Source: Anagrus nilaparvatae (Eukaryota > Arthropoda > Insecta > Hymenoptera > Mymaridae). From it: DNA of 64,000 nt. The position numbers and the translations under genes are program-made. The stretch's first letter is position 1. Every line of letters starts with the position of its first letter. The notes below the pieces were generated by a model. It saw only the letters and a list, made by a program, of their open reading frames with translations. It was not told the DNA's origin and made no database searches. The stretch spans positions 3,534,001-3,598,000 of the forward strand of contig JAKSXM010000014.1 of NCBI GenBank assembly GCA_022575985.1, written 5' to 3'. Of this stretch, positions 12,201-24,800 are shown one piece after another.

Positions 12201-13167
12201 TTTATGAATTAATTATGGTTAATTAATTATAATTAGACTATCCCAGAACCTTATTCGCCGATTTCATTTTTCATTATTCTCGTGCGAATTTCACCGAAAT
12301 TTATATCCCTTCAATCAAATCGCCGAAATTAGTCGCCCTTTCTATGCCTTACATAAATTTAAAAAAATTTTTTTTTCTTTCTTTGGTGATCCTAAAAAAT
12401 ACCATTTTAATATAACATTATCCAGCCTAGATATATTAAAGTCCAACAAAACAGCTAGAAAGTTGTAAAAAAATTTAATAATTTAAATGACAAAGCTGAA
12501 GATTATGCTACTTTCTTTGAATTGTTTAAAGAATATAATTTGAAAGTTTTGATTTCTTAAGTATCCATTTTCAATAATTTGCTATTATAAATACATAATT
12601 ATCATTTTGAGTCACTCTGGTAGTTACCTACTTTAACTACTTTAACTTAATGGCAATAAACAAAAAAATTATAACCAAAATAAATAGTCGCATAAAAAAA
12701 TTCTATAAAATTTAATTAAAATAATATTCTAGGTATAATTTAATTTTGCATTTTTGAAACATTATTCTTTATAAAAATCAAGATTTGATATGAAAAAATA
12801 TGATTAAGCTGTACAATTTTTTATTATAAAAATTAAAAAAATTATATTTTTATGCAAATTAAACGTTTGAATTTACTTTTTCTTGCAATCATAATATTAA
12901 TATACATATCACAGTGTTATATACTGCGATACATACCTCACTTCTATCAGAAATCTGAGAGGTTGATGAGGACTTTGATCCCGAAGATGAACTTGATTGT
13001 AAAATACTGCTTATTGATTCTGGCGATGATAATGCAGGTGGATTTGATGAATCAGTTGTATCATACTCAGAAACAGTTGATGATGATATACTAATTGTGG
13101 ATTCTGACGATTTTTCATATTTTTCATACAATTCATACTCTGATTTACTAGCATCTGATGAATCCAT
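9289..13167 (-). pseudogene. EnSpm/CACTA-like transposase gene, two exons, frameshifted
   Basis: Exon 1 runs from ATG at 13167 to 12937 and encodes an acidic Ser/Glu-rich leader. It ends in a clean donor (GTATGT, 12936-12931). The matching acceptor (TTTTTAG) ends at 10388, and exon 2 starts at 10387 in the same phase, giving a 2.55-kb intron. Exon 2 carries another acidic patch and then a region with FCLTCPTYI, LCPLC, SSDGSPAYKSSTQSMWP, VAGVWFGKKKPNM and CADSPARCS...GYYGCSWCLHPG. This is the tnp2-type DDE transposase layout of animal EnSpm/CACTA elements, with the first Asp in SDGSP and probably the second in CADSPAR (family knowledge). A one-base frameshift lies near 10045. A stop at 9291-9289 comes before the end of the catalytic domain, although coding-like sequence continues for about 150 bases. 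No CACTA termini were found. The protein is therefore incomplete. Confidence 0.65.
10390..12930 (-). other. large intron of the EnSpm-like gene
   Basis: Bounded by the GTATGT donor and the TTTTTAG acceptor described for the transposase gene. The 2.5 kb is AT-rich. Apart from a slightly GC-richer patch at about 12240-12350 with the repeated phrase cgccgaaat, nothing was recognised. Confidence 0.45.
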
Positions 13168-13309
13168 GTTTTCAATTTTTTATCCCAATTTTACTACAAA
13201 TATTATAAAGAAAATAATAATCATACATAGTAATATCAAAGTATATTAATGCAAAAATTAAAATTATTTCAAACGATAAATTTAAATGATATAGATAATT
13301 CAAAGTCTC

Positions 13310-13400
13310 GTTTGACGCCCCCCTCTATTGTGATTATTTGACCCCCCTCGATTTCCGGGCCTTATGGGGTACTCTTCCCTTTAAAAATGTTTAAAAATAA
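13310..13400 (+). repeat. partial copy of the composite C-tract repeat
   Basis: Contains tttgacgcccccct, a second tttgacccccct block and a tcttccctttaaaaatgtt end, matching the last third of the complete copies at 23180, 26297, 33105 and 52918. The conserved left arm with the GGAACATGTT box is missing. Confidence 0.45.
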
Positions 13401-13517
13401 AATTTTTCATAGAAATAACACAAAAATTATATTATAAATAAAAACAGAAAAAAAATACAATAATATAAATTAATAAATTTTTGGTTATTAATAATTTTTT
13501 ATCCTGAGGATGTAAAT

Positions 13518-13695
13518 AGTATATTTAGTATCTAGGGTGTAACTTTTTAAAGCTAGTGTGAGCATGAATGATATGTGTTCACACTATAGTGTCTATAGTT
13601 TTTCGGCCATTAGTGCTTACGATATTTTTTCCCTACCTAGACGTACAACGAGTTCAGAAAATTCCAAGTTACCCTCCTTGTTAATAAAAAAAATT
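13518..13695 (+). repeat. dispersed repeat (agtatatt-agtatc family), copy 1
   Basis: About 180 bp shared in order and orientation with 33853-34035 and 43048-43235: agtatatttagtatc, a gtgtgagc box, atatgtgttcac, a gtgtct-agt box, tgcttac-atattttt and agttcagaaaattc. The other two copies are closer to each other than to this one. The 100-codon frame here is not conserved between copies, so the repeat is non-coding. Confidence 0.6.
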
Positions 13696-13699
13696 TCAA

Positions 13700-16120
13700 C
13701 TTCAGATTTCTTCGTCGGATTCAGATGGTATACTTTAAACTCATTCATGCATATAAATAAAGCAAAAATTTTTTGTTTTTTTGGAGTAATTTTTGCTGGG
13801 CATTCACATAAATTATACGTAATTTTCAATCTTATCAAATTCCTTTTGATTTACAATTAATGACAAATGAATTAAATTTTACAAAATCTCTTAAAATATA
13901 AACTTGATTAAAAAAAAAAAATTATGTTTACATAAACATTTAAATGGTTTCGTCAGATTTTTGAAAACAAAAATTGAATGCTGCCCTTGTGAATAATACC
14001 CAGAGAATAATTTTTTTAACTACAAAACGTTTAAACTGGTTTAAACTCGTGGTTTTTATTAAAACAAAAGGCAAATTCCAATAGTTCGATATTTTATATA
14101 TGTATTTCTCTTCCTTTAATTTTTTTTATTTTTTTCACATAATAATAATAAATTTTTTATATATGACAATTTTCTGTTTACGTTTTTTTAAATACAACCA
14201 GCGTAATATTAGTAAAAATATACAAATATAATCCAAGAGTTCTGCATCCGCGCCATTTTATTTTTCAAAATTTATATTTACTAATCGTTCCTTTATTAAA
14301 TAAAAACTTCTTGTAGGTATTCTATCAACTTTGGTTCTATACCACTAGCATCTCGGCTAGAACCCAGTAAAAAATATAGCGCGATATAATAAAATCAAAG
14401 CGACCAATCAAAACACGAATAAATCGAGGAAACGAGCGAGGAACAGATTCTGATCACGCATCAATTATCTAGAGTAGAAAAGATAACGCGAGACTACTTT
14501 GTTATGATCGGTTATGATGCAAAAAAATAATTTAATTTAATAAAGAAAAAAAAATAGACATTTTAAAAAACAAAATGGTATTGATTCAAGGTCCTGACCC
14601 TTATAATATATAAAATTATTTATAAAAATTTTATTTATGAAATTTTACTTACATTCTTAATTGTCCTTGAAAAGCAGAAACTTGATGAAATTTAAATTTT
14701 TTGATACAAAATAACTATAAATTTGTAAAAAATCAAGTTCTGATTAATAAATTTTCATTAAAGCACGTGTAAAACAATTTTTTCTTGGCAGTTCAACCAC
14801 ACATATTTTAATTATAATCAAAATTATATATAAAACACCTTTGAATACTTTTTAGTACATTCGTCAATGTTTATTTTCTTTTATGTATATTATGCATTTA
14901 TTTATTAATATTAATTATAGGAGAGAGCATATGAAACAGAGCAAAATTTCTTCCTAAGTATGTTATTTCCTTTAATTCTCTTATGTTGAACCGACTTCAA
15001 TAGTTGTGAATATGACTTTGTCACTCGCTTTGTGATGTATTAATAATACATGTGTTTTCCCGTTTCTATTTCTCTCGCTCTTAAACTATAAGCACCCTAT
15101 GGAGTGGGGAAATCCACCGAAAGGCATAGATTGAAGTGTCCTCACCTATACGTGATCCCGAGCGGGACGAGAATTTTATTTCATTAGGTGAATCGCTATT
15201 TGATGATACTTGTAATCTTAACTGCGATTGGTTAACTAATAAAATATTAAACAAACAATGCAACCCGCTCTGAATTGCACTGTATAGTACTCCTCATGAA
15301 AATTTTAATCCCTCGAATAATTATATCTTATGATTAAGGGTGGTCAACGCGTTTGCCGCTTGATATTTTCTCTTTTTAATTTTGAGAGTTCAAAAAGTGA
15401 CTATACGTATTAAATAGAAGGTTTGATAAATAATTATTTATAAATAATGTGACAATAAAAAAAAAGGTAAAAAAATAATGTTTATTTCAAAATAAAAAAA
15501 TAAATCGGCAAACGAAAATTACAATGTGGATGCATTTAATAGCTTAATAATGCGGCATGTTAATTTTAAATTGTGAATTTAGTTCAGATTTGTTTACGTA
15601 AATAAGTTACATTAAACAAAAATTTATCGTCCAATTATTGTGATAAATGAATAAAGAATATAAAGTGTGATTTGAAAGCAGAAATTGTGTTTTTATAATA
15701 AATTAAGAAATTTAATGTTGTGATTATCATATAGTATAAACAACAAATAGGGCCTCCAGCAGCATTAAAAATAAAACAAAAGCGTAAGTAAAATTTTTGT
15801 TTGATTAAATTTATTATTATATTTTTATTAAAACCAAAATAATTTTCTTTGTCATTTTCAAATAAAAAAAATACGTATAACAAAATGATTTTTGTAACAA
15901 TGACAAATTTCAGTTCGTAAGTTTTTTGAGTATAAAATAATTCGAAGAGGATTAAATAAACATCCAATAGAGCGCTTTTCAGTTTTCTTAAAATAAATCA
16001 GACTTTTTGAAATAGAATGTATTCGATACCTGCAGGAGGCGGATCATTACCAAAATACGTGTGATATCCTAAATACTATACAAACTCGTTATCCAAGTAT
16101 AAATATTAATATTGGAGTTG
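13700..16120. other. mostly gene-free region with a possible 5' regulatory patch
   Basis: No certain gene. A patch at about 14330-14500 is richer in GC and CpG than its surroundings and contains CCAATCA in a setting that could be a promoter. Around 15050-15300 there is another GC-richer patch (see the candidate exon). No TATA box or start codon could be tied to a gene. The missing first exon of the plus-strand gene that begins before 21842 could lie here, but this was not shown. Confidence 0.3.
15081..15263 (-). other. candidate minus-strand exon, unidentified
   Basis: On the minus strand a TTTTATTAG acceptor ends at 15236. It is followed by 90 bases (15235-15146) with an open frame rich in Ser, Asn, Arg and Gln, and a TATAG/GTGAG donor-like junction. 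The frame also continues unspliced to a stop at 15081. The composition differs from the AT-rich surroundings. No protein family was recognised. It could equally be chance. Confidence 0.2.
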
Positions 16121-16126
16121 TTATTA

Positions 16127-16435
16127 GGCTCTGTCTACACCAGGGCGTATGTTTTATGATAATCATATTTGTTGGATATTTTTTACCCAGCTACACTGTA
16201 CTAAAAACATAACCTCAAAATTACATGTTTTAAATGATTATAACCCATTAAAAACTTAATTATTAGTTACATAAATTGTGTATAATTTTCATAGTAAATA
16301 CCATTTATTTACATTTTATTGTTTAATTTTTATTGATAATATTTGCTAATACAAGTGGCACCATTTTGTAATAACTTTAATTTCGAATATCACGATTATC
16401 ATAAAACATGATTACGTGTTGGTGTAGAGAGGGCC
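16127..16435. mobile_element. Harbinger-type MITE, 309 bp, TSD TTA
   Basis: Ends GGCTCTGTCTACACCA and, on the other strand, GGCCCTCTCTACACCA. The inverted arms extend through a shared tgttttatgataatc. The 3-bp duplication TTA occurs at 16124-16126 and 16436-16438. TTA duplications with GG-starting inverted repeats are typical of PIF/Harbinger elements. No ORF, so non-autonomous. Confidence 0.75.
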
Positions 16436-17104
16436 TTATTTTAATCCCTTCTTCCACGAATTTTTATACAATGCATACTAAAAGGTGGGTCCATTAAATG
16501 CCAAACGTAATAACTTACAAATATGTACTATTATTGGATTTGTTATCTTTTTCTTGTTTTTTCTATATTGCATGTAAACCCATTAATTTCTCGCTTAATG
16601 TTTAATATTTTTTTGTGCACACTTTAATCAAAAATAATTAGAGCACATTGTGCAATATCCGTATATGAAATACCACAGAATGTCAAAAAATCTACCAAAA
16701 CATAACATTCTTAGCTAATGCGCGAATTCGTGTTTAATTTATAGCTGCAAATATCCTCGAGAATATTTTTAAAATAAATTCATAATTTTCTTTTTTGCTC
16801 TTCTGGGAGATAAACTTGTTACGAAATTTTCTGCATTCTTTCTAGGCCGAAAAAAAAAAACATTGTCATCACAATTGGCAAAAAAATACTTTGTACGACC
16901 TATTAAAAAGTACACATAGTTTACGTATTTTGCGAGGTAATTGAGTAGATTTGAATAATTTCCTGTCAAGTATAATGTATTTATGAAAACGCATTTTTAT
17001 GAACAATAAATCGAATTTCTTTTCTACATAATTTTATTATGTAAACGTGGCAAGCCGATTTCATTATAGCCATGCCACGGTATGATTCAAAATTAAAAAT
17101 AAAA

Positions 17105-17499
17105 TTAAGAGTGCGCGCCATATTGTTTTTAAAAACAATTTATTTGTTGTTTTTTTTTTTTGAGTTATTAAAATTGTTTTGGGATAACGCCAGGGGAAAA
17201 TTTTCCAACTTTCTTTTTTAATTTTAAATATTTTGGCATAAAAACTTTTGAAATTTAATAAAAATTAAGTCCATAAATGCTGTTGGACAAAATTTTCGAG
17301 TATTTGAAAAGATAAAATAAAAATAAAATCCAATTTTGACCAACAACATACGGCCTTATTTTTTATTAAATTTCAAAAGTTTGCATGCTAAAATATTCCT
17401 AATTAAATAAAGAAAGTGGAAAAATTTTCCTCTGCTCCTAAAAAAATTTCAAGACCCATAAAAATAAAAAATAAGTAAAAAAAAATGGCGCACTCTCAA
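17105..17499. mobile_element. foldback/MITE-like element, about 395 bp
   Basis: Left end ttaagagtgcgcgccat, right end the complement of ttgagagtgcgccat. Inner arms also pair (ggggaaaattttccaactttc with gaaagtggaaaaattttcc, and tggcataaaaacttttgaaatt with its partner). No coding content. The target duplication is not clear. Confidence 0.55.
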
Positions 17500-18681
17500 T
17501 ACTGTTAAAAAAATCCGGGGATTAAAATTTATTTAACTATTAATTTAAAATCAATTAAATTTTAACATTTATTAGTTAATCATGTGATTATAAGTCAATT
17601 AAGTAACATTAGATAAATATTTCATTTATCATCTTCCTTTTTAATTCATTATTAATAAATATCATTCAACTCCTTTTTTTTTTTTTTTTAATTAGGATGC
17701 AATTTTATTATTATTATTATCTCCTATTATTCTGCGGAACTACTAGTTTGTGTAAATTTTACTTCTACTGGATATCTCGGATCTGATACTTAATTTATTG
17801 AAAATTTTTGTCTCAAAATTTTTTTCATAAAAATATAAAAAAACACTATTTTTTTTCTTTTTGAACTCTATTGTTTACAGTAGTACGTTTACACTGGAAT
17901 TCTAGTATTAAGATATTCATTATCATTGGTTTTTCTATTTTACTAATTTTAATTTAAAAATTCTGAAAATTTTTATCTTAAAATCTTTAAAGTCAAAAAT
18001 TTAAAAAACATTTTGTTTTCTTTTTTGACATTTTTTGAAGATCAGTTTTATTTATTGTCTTATTATACTTACTTAGTTGATGTAGACCGTTAATAATATT
18101 TAGTTGTCGCTTAAGGAACCGTAGTGTCAATAACTTGCCACCGTTTTCTTTTTGATCCGTAGAAAGTTTTCTCACGTTTCTCCTTAAATTTAGAATATTT
18201 TGGGATTAAAAATTTTTATTAAATTCAAAACGTTATTATTTAAAAATATTCAAAAATTTATAAAGAAACTGGGAAAACTTTCTCCGGATTAAAAAAAACA
18301 ATTTTTAACCCCAAAATTTTTGTGACTCTTGATTGATGCGTTTCAGTTTTATGAATTACTTCGGAATCACTTAAGAAAAATTATTATAAATTACTAGATT
18401 TTGAGATTCTTTAAATTTTTTCTACTTTTTAATATCTTTTTCTATAGTAATTTTAAACAATTTATGTTAGAAAAATATTTTTGATACCATTTCGAACTCT
18501 TTGCAAAAAGAAATTTTTTTTTTAATATTTAACAGTTCACTAATTTGCGTTTCAAAATAACTGAATTACCTCGTTACCCTAAGTTTCTATTAATTATATT
18601 TATGAAGCAGAAAAATAAAGCGTAAAATATTTGAGAACACACGTGGAAATACAGATTTTTTGCAATTCTTTTGGAGAACTA

Positions 18682-19349
18682 ACAAGGGGAGTTCAATATA
18701 TTTGGAACACCAAATTACACCAAATGGTTATAGATGAGTTTATTATGTTGAAAAAACATGCCAACTACCCTCGATTCATTCCAATGGGCCTTCTGGGCTT
18801 AGAAACGAAGGGCTCAATGTTATAAAATATGGTTTTTTGGTAATATCCAATGAAACGCCAAAACCTCGCAAGTTACCCAAAACTCTTGTGCTTGATCTCA
18901 TTTTTTTGGTTTAAGTATCACCTTTCATACGCCGAAAACCGCAATTTACTGTCACTAATTCTCTCATCACTATAGCCAATTAACCAAACGGGCATTTTTT
19001 TGCTAAAAATGGACAATTTTTAAATTGCTGCAAAATTTGTAATTTCTTACGAAAATGGGTTTTATAGATCTGAAAAAATTTGTAGAAGCTTAAAGTTTCC
19101 AAAACTTCTTTACTTTACCTTTTTCAATTGTTTGTTAACCAGATATGATAACTTGAAGTCACAGTCCCAATTTAAAAAAAATTATGGCATTTCATTGAGA
19201 ATTACCAAAAAAACCTATTTTATAACATTGAGCGTTTCTAGGCCCAGAAGGCTCATTGGAATAAACGGAGAGTAATCGGCATGTTTTTTTCAACATAGCA
19301 AACTCATCCATAACCATTTGGTGTTCCAAGTGTATTGAACTCCCCTTGT
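18682..19349. mobile_element. foldback element with long inverted arms, 668 bp
   Basis: Left arm starts ACAAGGGGAGTTCAATA and includes ttggaacaccaaat, ggttatagatgagttt and gccttctgggctta. The right arm repeats all of these in inverted order and ends TATTGAACTCCCCTTGT. The arms are about 200 bp each, with similarity extending inwards to the block near 18800/19200. No ORF that survives in both arms, and no clear target duplication. Confidence 0.7.
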
Positions 19350-19989
19350 GAGTACAGCTGAAAATCCCTATCTTTAGAAGGAATTTATGAACGCACTTTT
19401 CTTGTAATTATAGGAATATCCCAGAGTTAAATTTTTACTACTGTTATAATTAGCTTCCCCTGGAAATTACACTCTCCCTCCTTCTAAATTTTTTTCAAAT
19501 GCATTCAGATATTTTAGAATTATTTGGTATTTAAATTCATTCAGTAACTTAGATTTAAAAATAAAGATAATAAGGAATAGAATTTAAAAATAGTACTTAC
19601 CTGTTTCTAAGGTATCTAAAATTTTTTCTTATTTCAACAATATTTTTGAAGTAACTGTTTTAGTAGAAACTTACGATAAAAATTTATAAATATGTTCTGG
19701 AAATCCAATATTCAATTAATTAAAATAATTTTTTAAACATATATATTTTTTTTTATTCAAAATAATGTCATAAAAACTTTTTATTTTATCTTCTTGTTAT
19801 TAAGTAATTCGTAATTTTCGTTTAATTAATTATTTAAATTTCAAATTTACATTAATTTAAATTATTGTAAATAAATAAATAATTAATTAATTTTTTTAAT
19901 TTTTATTTTCTTGTTCAAATTAATTCGAATAAATTATTTTCATTTTAGCTAATATGATCGTATGCTAATAAATTTGTCCTGATGTATTT

Positions 19990-20924
19990 GGGTGGTTTTC
20001 ACTGTAACTATATACTTTTTTATTGTTTACGGCACAACACTAATTATATTTTTAAAAAAATTTTTTTTGTATTTTAATGTTTATCAATGTCCAAAAACCT
20101 AAAATTTTCAGTGGTACTGCTACAAATGTAAAAATAAATTCTACGTGTTATTCTTATGGGATTTTTTTATTTATGCAGACGGTGGCGTCATGGACGGTTG
20201 CGACATTTTGAATGTATTATTGAAATAACTTTGTATTGAAGCCATCAAATTTTCTCAAATTCTGGGTATCTTATTTTTCCATCAAAACACATAACTGAAC
20301 AAGATATATTAAGTAATATATGACATACACTTGGAGAAAACGACATGGACGGTGGCGACATTTTTTTTTTGTAAAAGCGTTTTAAAATTTTAATAGGTTT
20401 AATTTTCATAGTTAAAGCTTTTATATTTAAAATTTTAAGTTTTCCACGATTCATATATGAGTAGTTGAGTGAAAAAAAACACAATAGTGCTTTCAAGTGC
20501 ATAAATATAGAGTGCGCTCCCATAAAAGGTGGGAAGCTTAAAAATACTTAAAATTGGGGGACAGACTTATATGTGACGATAAGCTAAGAGGATTGCATGA
20601 AAATTTGTTTCGTTGAAAAAAATGAGTTTTTGGGACCTAAATACGTCATATGCATCCTACAGAAAAATTTAAGTTCAAATTTTAAGCCGTTTGTTAATAC
20701 TCAAAGTTTACAGTTAAGTAAAAGGACAGCAGACGGTGGCGACAATTCGAACACATATGCTCAAGAAAATTTTTTTATTAAGTTACCAATATATGCATAG
20801 TAGGTTGTGACTTTAAAAAAATATTATTTATGAACTTTTTAAAAGAAAAAAAAGTGTAAAAGAGCTTTAGTTTCGGATATAAATGGAGGGGACACTATGT
20901 ATACTGTTCCTGCGAAAACCACCC
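19990..20924 (+). mobile_element. non-autonomous DNA transposon, copy 1 of the 0.94-kb twin pair
   Basis: Bounded by GGGTGGTTTTC and its inverted partner GAAAACCACCC, and flanked by ATTT on both sides (19986-19989 and 20925-20928), so a 4-bp target duplication. It is nearly identical to 22077-23013. Inside are four direct occurrences of GACGGTGGCGACA or one-mismatch forms, at 20178, 20193, 20348 and 20732. Short open frames exist (67 and 92 codons) but have no recognisable content. The superfamily is uncertain: a 4-bp duplication without CAC termini would fit Sola-like elements. Confidence 0.78.
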
Positions 20925-21841
20925 ATTTGTATTATGTTTTTACTCATATAAAAGGATAGAATAATATAGTAACTCGTATAGTAATATTATTCTATGATAA
21001 AAGTAAGAGTAAATCTTAGCATTTACTGTTTTGTTAATATATTTTTTTCCAGATATACCCAGGTAGAACCAAAACCCAGATTTCTGTATACCCAATAAAT
21101 CCCTCAAATCTATCTTAACTTTGTTATACTTAATCCGATTGCATTTTAAGTCTATTCATATCTAAACTAACAATTTCAAATTTTCCCCGGGTAGTTTAAA
21201 TAGCACTGAAAATAGTTTTATACAAGACATTCAAAACTTAGTAAATTAAATCTAAAAACTTTATTGCTTGTTTTTTTGGATTAAGTCATAATTGAACACT
21301 CAAGACAATTAAAAATACCCTTAATAATTAAAACGGTGCCAAATTATTGACACTACGGTTACTCAAGAAATTTCAACAAATATTCGTAAGCGTTAAAAAT
21401 GTTTATAAAATCCAAATAAAATCTGAGAAATAAAGTGGAAAAATATAATCATTAGAAATTTATTTTTACAAGCCGGAAACCCCAATTAAAAGACCTATGA
21501 GACACTAGCTGTTACGCAAGAAGATGGATTTGTACTTTGGACTTATTTTGATTCATTTTGGTACCTGTCTCGTTTTTTATAATTTTTAATTTTAGAAAGC
21601 AAAAAAAAGGATAGCAAGAAATTGTTTGCAAATTAATACAAAAATTACAATATTAAAATCTGATTATTAGAAACATTTTTTATAATATATCTATGGAGAG
21701 CATATATATATACAAGTTATAAGAAGAAAAATAAGTCATAAGCTAAATCCTTCTAATACTGCATAACTTTTAAGTATGCATTAGTTTTAGCTTTAAAGAA
21801 TGTACTTGTTGATGCACGAATAATTGCTTAATATTTTACAG

Positions 21842-24800
21842 AACAAAAAGCAACATCAAGTTTGCAAAAATTATTTATATTGAAGACGAAACTGAATTAA
21901 CAGTACCAATTCAGTATGTAAAAAAAATGAAAAATAAATTACCAAAGCATAATGAAGATTATGATAAAGAAGCAATATATTCTGTTTTATACAAAGATCC
22001 GAATGATAACGAAAAAGAAAAATATTATGATGCCAGAATAACTAATTTGCTGGGTATGTTCTTCTATATTATATATGGGTGGTTTTCACTGTAACTATAT
22101 ATTTTTTTATTGTTTACGGCACAACACTAATTATATTTTTTTTTTATTTTTTTTTGTATTTTAATGTTTATCAATGTCCAAAAACCTAAAATTTTCAGTG
22201 GTACTGCTAAAAATGTAAAAATAAATTCTACGTGTTATTCTTATGGGATTTTTTTATTTATGCAGACGGTGGCGTCATGGACGGTTGCGACATTTTGAAT
22301 GTATTATTGAAATAACTTTGTATTGAAGCCATCAAATTTTCTCAAACTCTGGGTATCTTATTTTTCCATCAAAACACATAACTGAACAAGATATATTAAG
22401 TAATATATGACATACACTTGGAGAAAACGACATGGACGGTGGTGACATTTTTTTTTTGTAAAAGCGTTTTAAAATTTTAATAGGTTTAATTTCCATAGTT
22501 AAAGCTTTCATATTTAAAATTTTAAGTTTTCCACGGTTCATATATGAGTAGTTAAGTAAGAAAAAAAATACAACAGTGCTTTCAAGTGCATAAATATAGA
22601 GTGCGCTCCCATAAAAGGTGGGAAGCTTAAAAATAGCTAAAATTGGGGGACAGACTTATATGTGACGATAAGCTAATAGAATTGCATGAAAATTTATTTC
22701 GTTGAAAAAAATGAGTTTTTGGGACCTAAATACGTCATATGCATCCTACAGAAAAATTTAAGTTCAAATTTTAAGCCGTTTGTTAATACTCAAAGTTTAC
22801 AGTTAAGCAAAAGGACAGCAGACGGTGGCGACAATTTGAACACATATGCTACAGAAAATTTTTTTATTAAGTTACCAATATATGCATAGTAGCTTGTGAC
22901 TTAAAAAAAATATTATTTATGAACTTTTTAAAAGAAAAAAAAGTGTAAAAGAGCTTTAGTTTCGGATATAAATGGAGGGGACACTATGTATACCGTTCCT
23001 GCGAAAACCACCCATATATATTATCTATTTTTATTAAAATTATTAAATTTTAGCATATATTTTTATACTTTTTTATTTTATTATTTACACTTATTGTTTG
23101 AAAGCAATTTATTGAGTCCTACAATAGATAGCAAACAAAAAATTTAGTGAAACTCAACCTATATTAAACTCGTTGTATAAAAAAACTTATAACCGGTTTG
23201 TGTACACACAACCAAAATGCATGGAACATGTTTACTTACATCTGTAATCTTACAGCATAGACACACAAAAAACAATACAATTTCCTATTTTTATAATTTG
23301 TAATTATCACCTTTACTAAATGTTAAGATTCTAAACCCAAACTATTATGATTTCCTAAACGTGTATTATTCTAGGTCTTTAAATCAAAAATATTCTAAGT
23401 CCCTAAACCCGAATTATTCTAAGTCCCAAAATTGAAATTATTCCAAGTCCCATTTGACCCCCCCCTTAAATGGGACAAATTTGACCCCCCCCCTTAAATG
23501 GGACAAATTTGACCCCCCCCCCCTTAAATGGGACATATTTGACCCCCCCCCTTAATTTTCCAGTTCCGAAGTACCCCCTCCCTATAAAAATGTTCCATGT
23601 TAAAAAGGTAATATTTAATGCCAAATACTACAGTAGTCGTAGGCATAAAATCACTTAAATCGGGGAAAATTAGGAATCAAAATTTTTTCTTTCGTTTTGT
23701 GAAGCTAAAAGAAATAAAAACAGAACAAGTATATTTTCCTCACTTTAGTTGCACCGCATGGCCATAAATTTGCGGCAAAAAGTCCAAAAAATTCGTTTTT
23801 TTCAAATATCTCGTAAACAGCTCAAAATAGGAAGATTTAACAAGAGAGCATTTTTGATGGCGATAAAATTTTACAAAAAAAAGGTCCAGTAAAGTTTTTT
23901 TGTAAAATGCATTCTTTTTGCCAAAATAAGCGTGCAAAAAGGACGTAATATTGTACTGAAAGAAAATTAGTGGCAAAGTTGCTTAATATGTAGTTATTTC
24001 AGCAGTATCGATTTTTTTAAATTGAAAATAAACAAAAGTATTAAATAAAATCATTTTGGACCACAATATTTGCGCGCTTTGTGCTGATTTTTTTGATGAT
24101 TTTTTTTAGTTTTTTTAATGAAAATAATCATTTTTTTTATCAAACAATATTAAATATATGCGCAATTTGCGCGCTGAATTATAATGAAAATTTTTATGAT
24201 TTTTGTAAGTTTTTTTAAAGTAATTAAACAAATAATTTAATTAACGAAATAGTTGTAAGCGCGCTAAGTAATAATGGACTAACTTAATTTTTTATCTAGA
24301 AATTAATTAAATAAATATTAGTAAACCGTAAATTTGTACAAATTTTAATATACTATCAATTTAAAAATGCAATCAATTATTTTATTTTTTTATTATTATT
24401 TAATTATAAAAAAAGAAACACATTGCTCCGAAATTTGTATACACAAAAACCTCAAACGACGCCAGAAGTATAATAATAATAACTGAAAAAAGTATAAAAG
24501 CGAAATACGCATATATTATGAACGCAGGACTTATAAATAAAGACAAGCGTTGAGCCAACTTTTACTGGGCCCAGAGCTTATAAAATTAATAGCATAACGT
24601 TATATAAAAAATGAAGGCCCAACGCCTATAATTTTAGAGCGATTTCGTCCACAAATGTTGAGCGAAAGACACAGAAAAAATTTTTACTCCCTCCCTTTTT
24701 ACTTTCTTTTAAAAATCATTGTACTTATGCTAACATTTTTTAAAACCAGCATCTATGATGCATTATGCCCAAATGTGGTGGGGATACGAAATATCGCACG

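Noticed and set aside
13558..13860. 100-codon plus-strand frame
   Set aside because: Overlaps a dispersed non-coding repeat and is not open in the other two copies.
16010..16066. Possible first exon (ATG 16017, Gly-rich start) of the multi-exon gene
   Set aside because: It hits a stop after 15 codons and has no GT donor in a useful place.
20245..20800. Open frames (92 and 67 codons) inside the twin elements, present in both copies
   Set aside because: They are conserved only because the copies are nearly identical; content is low-complexity, with no domain and no codon-level signal.
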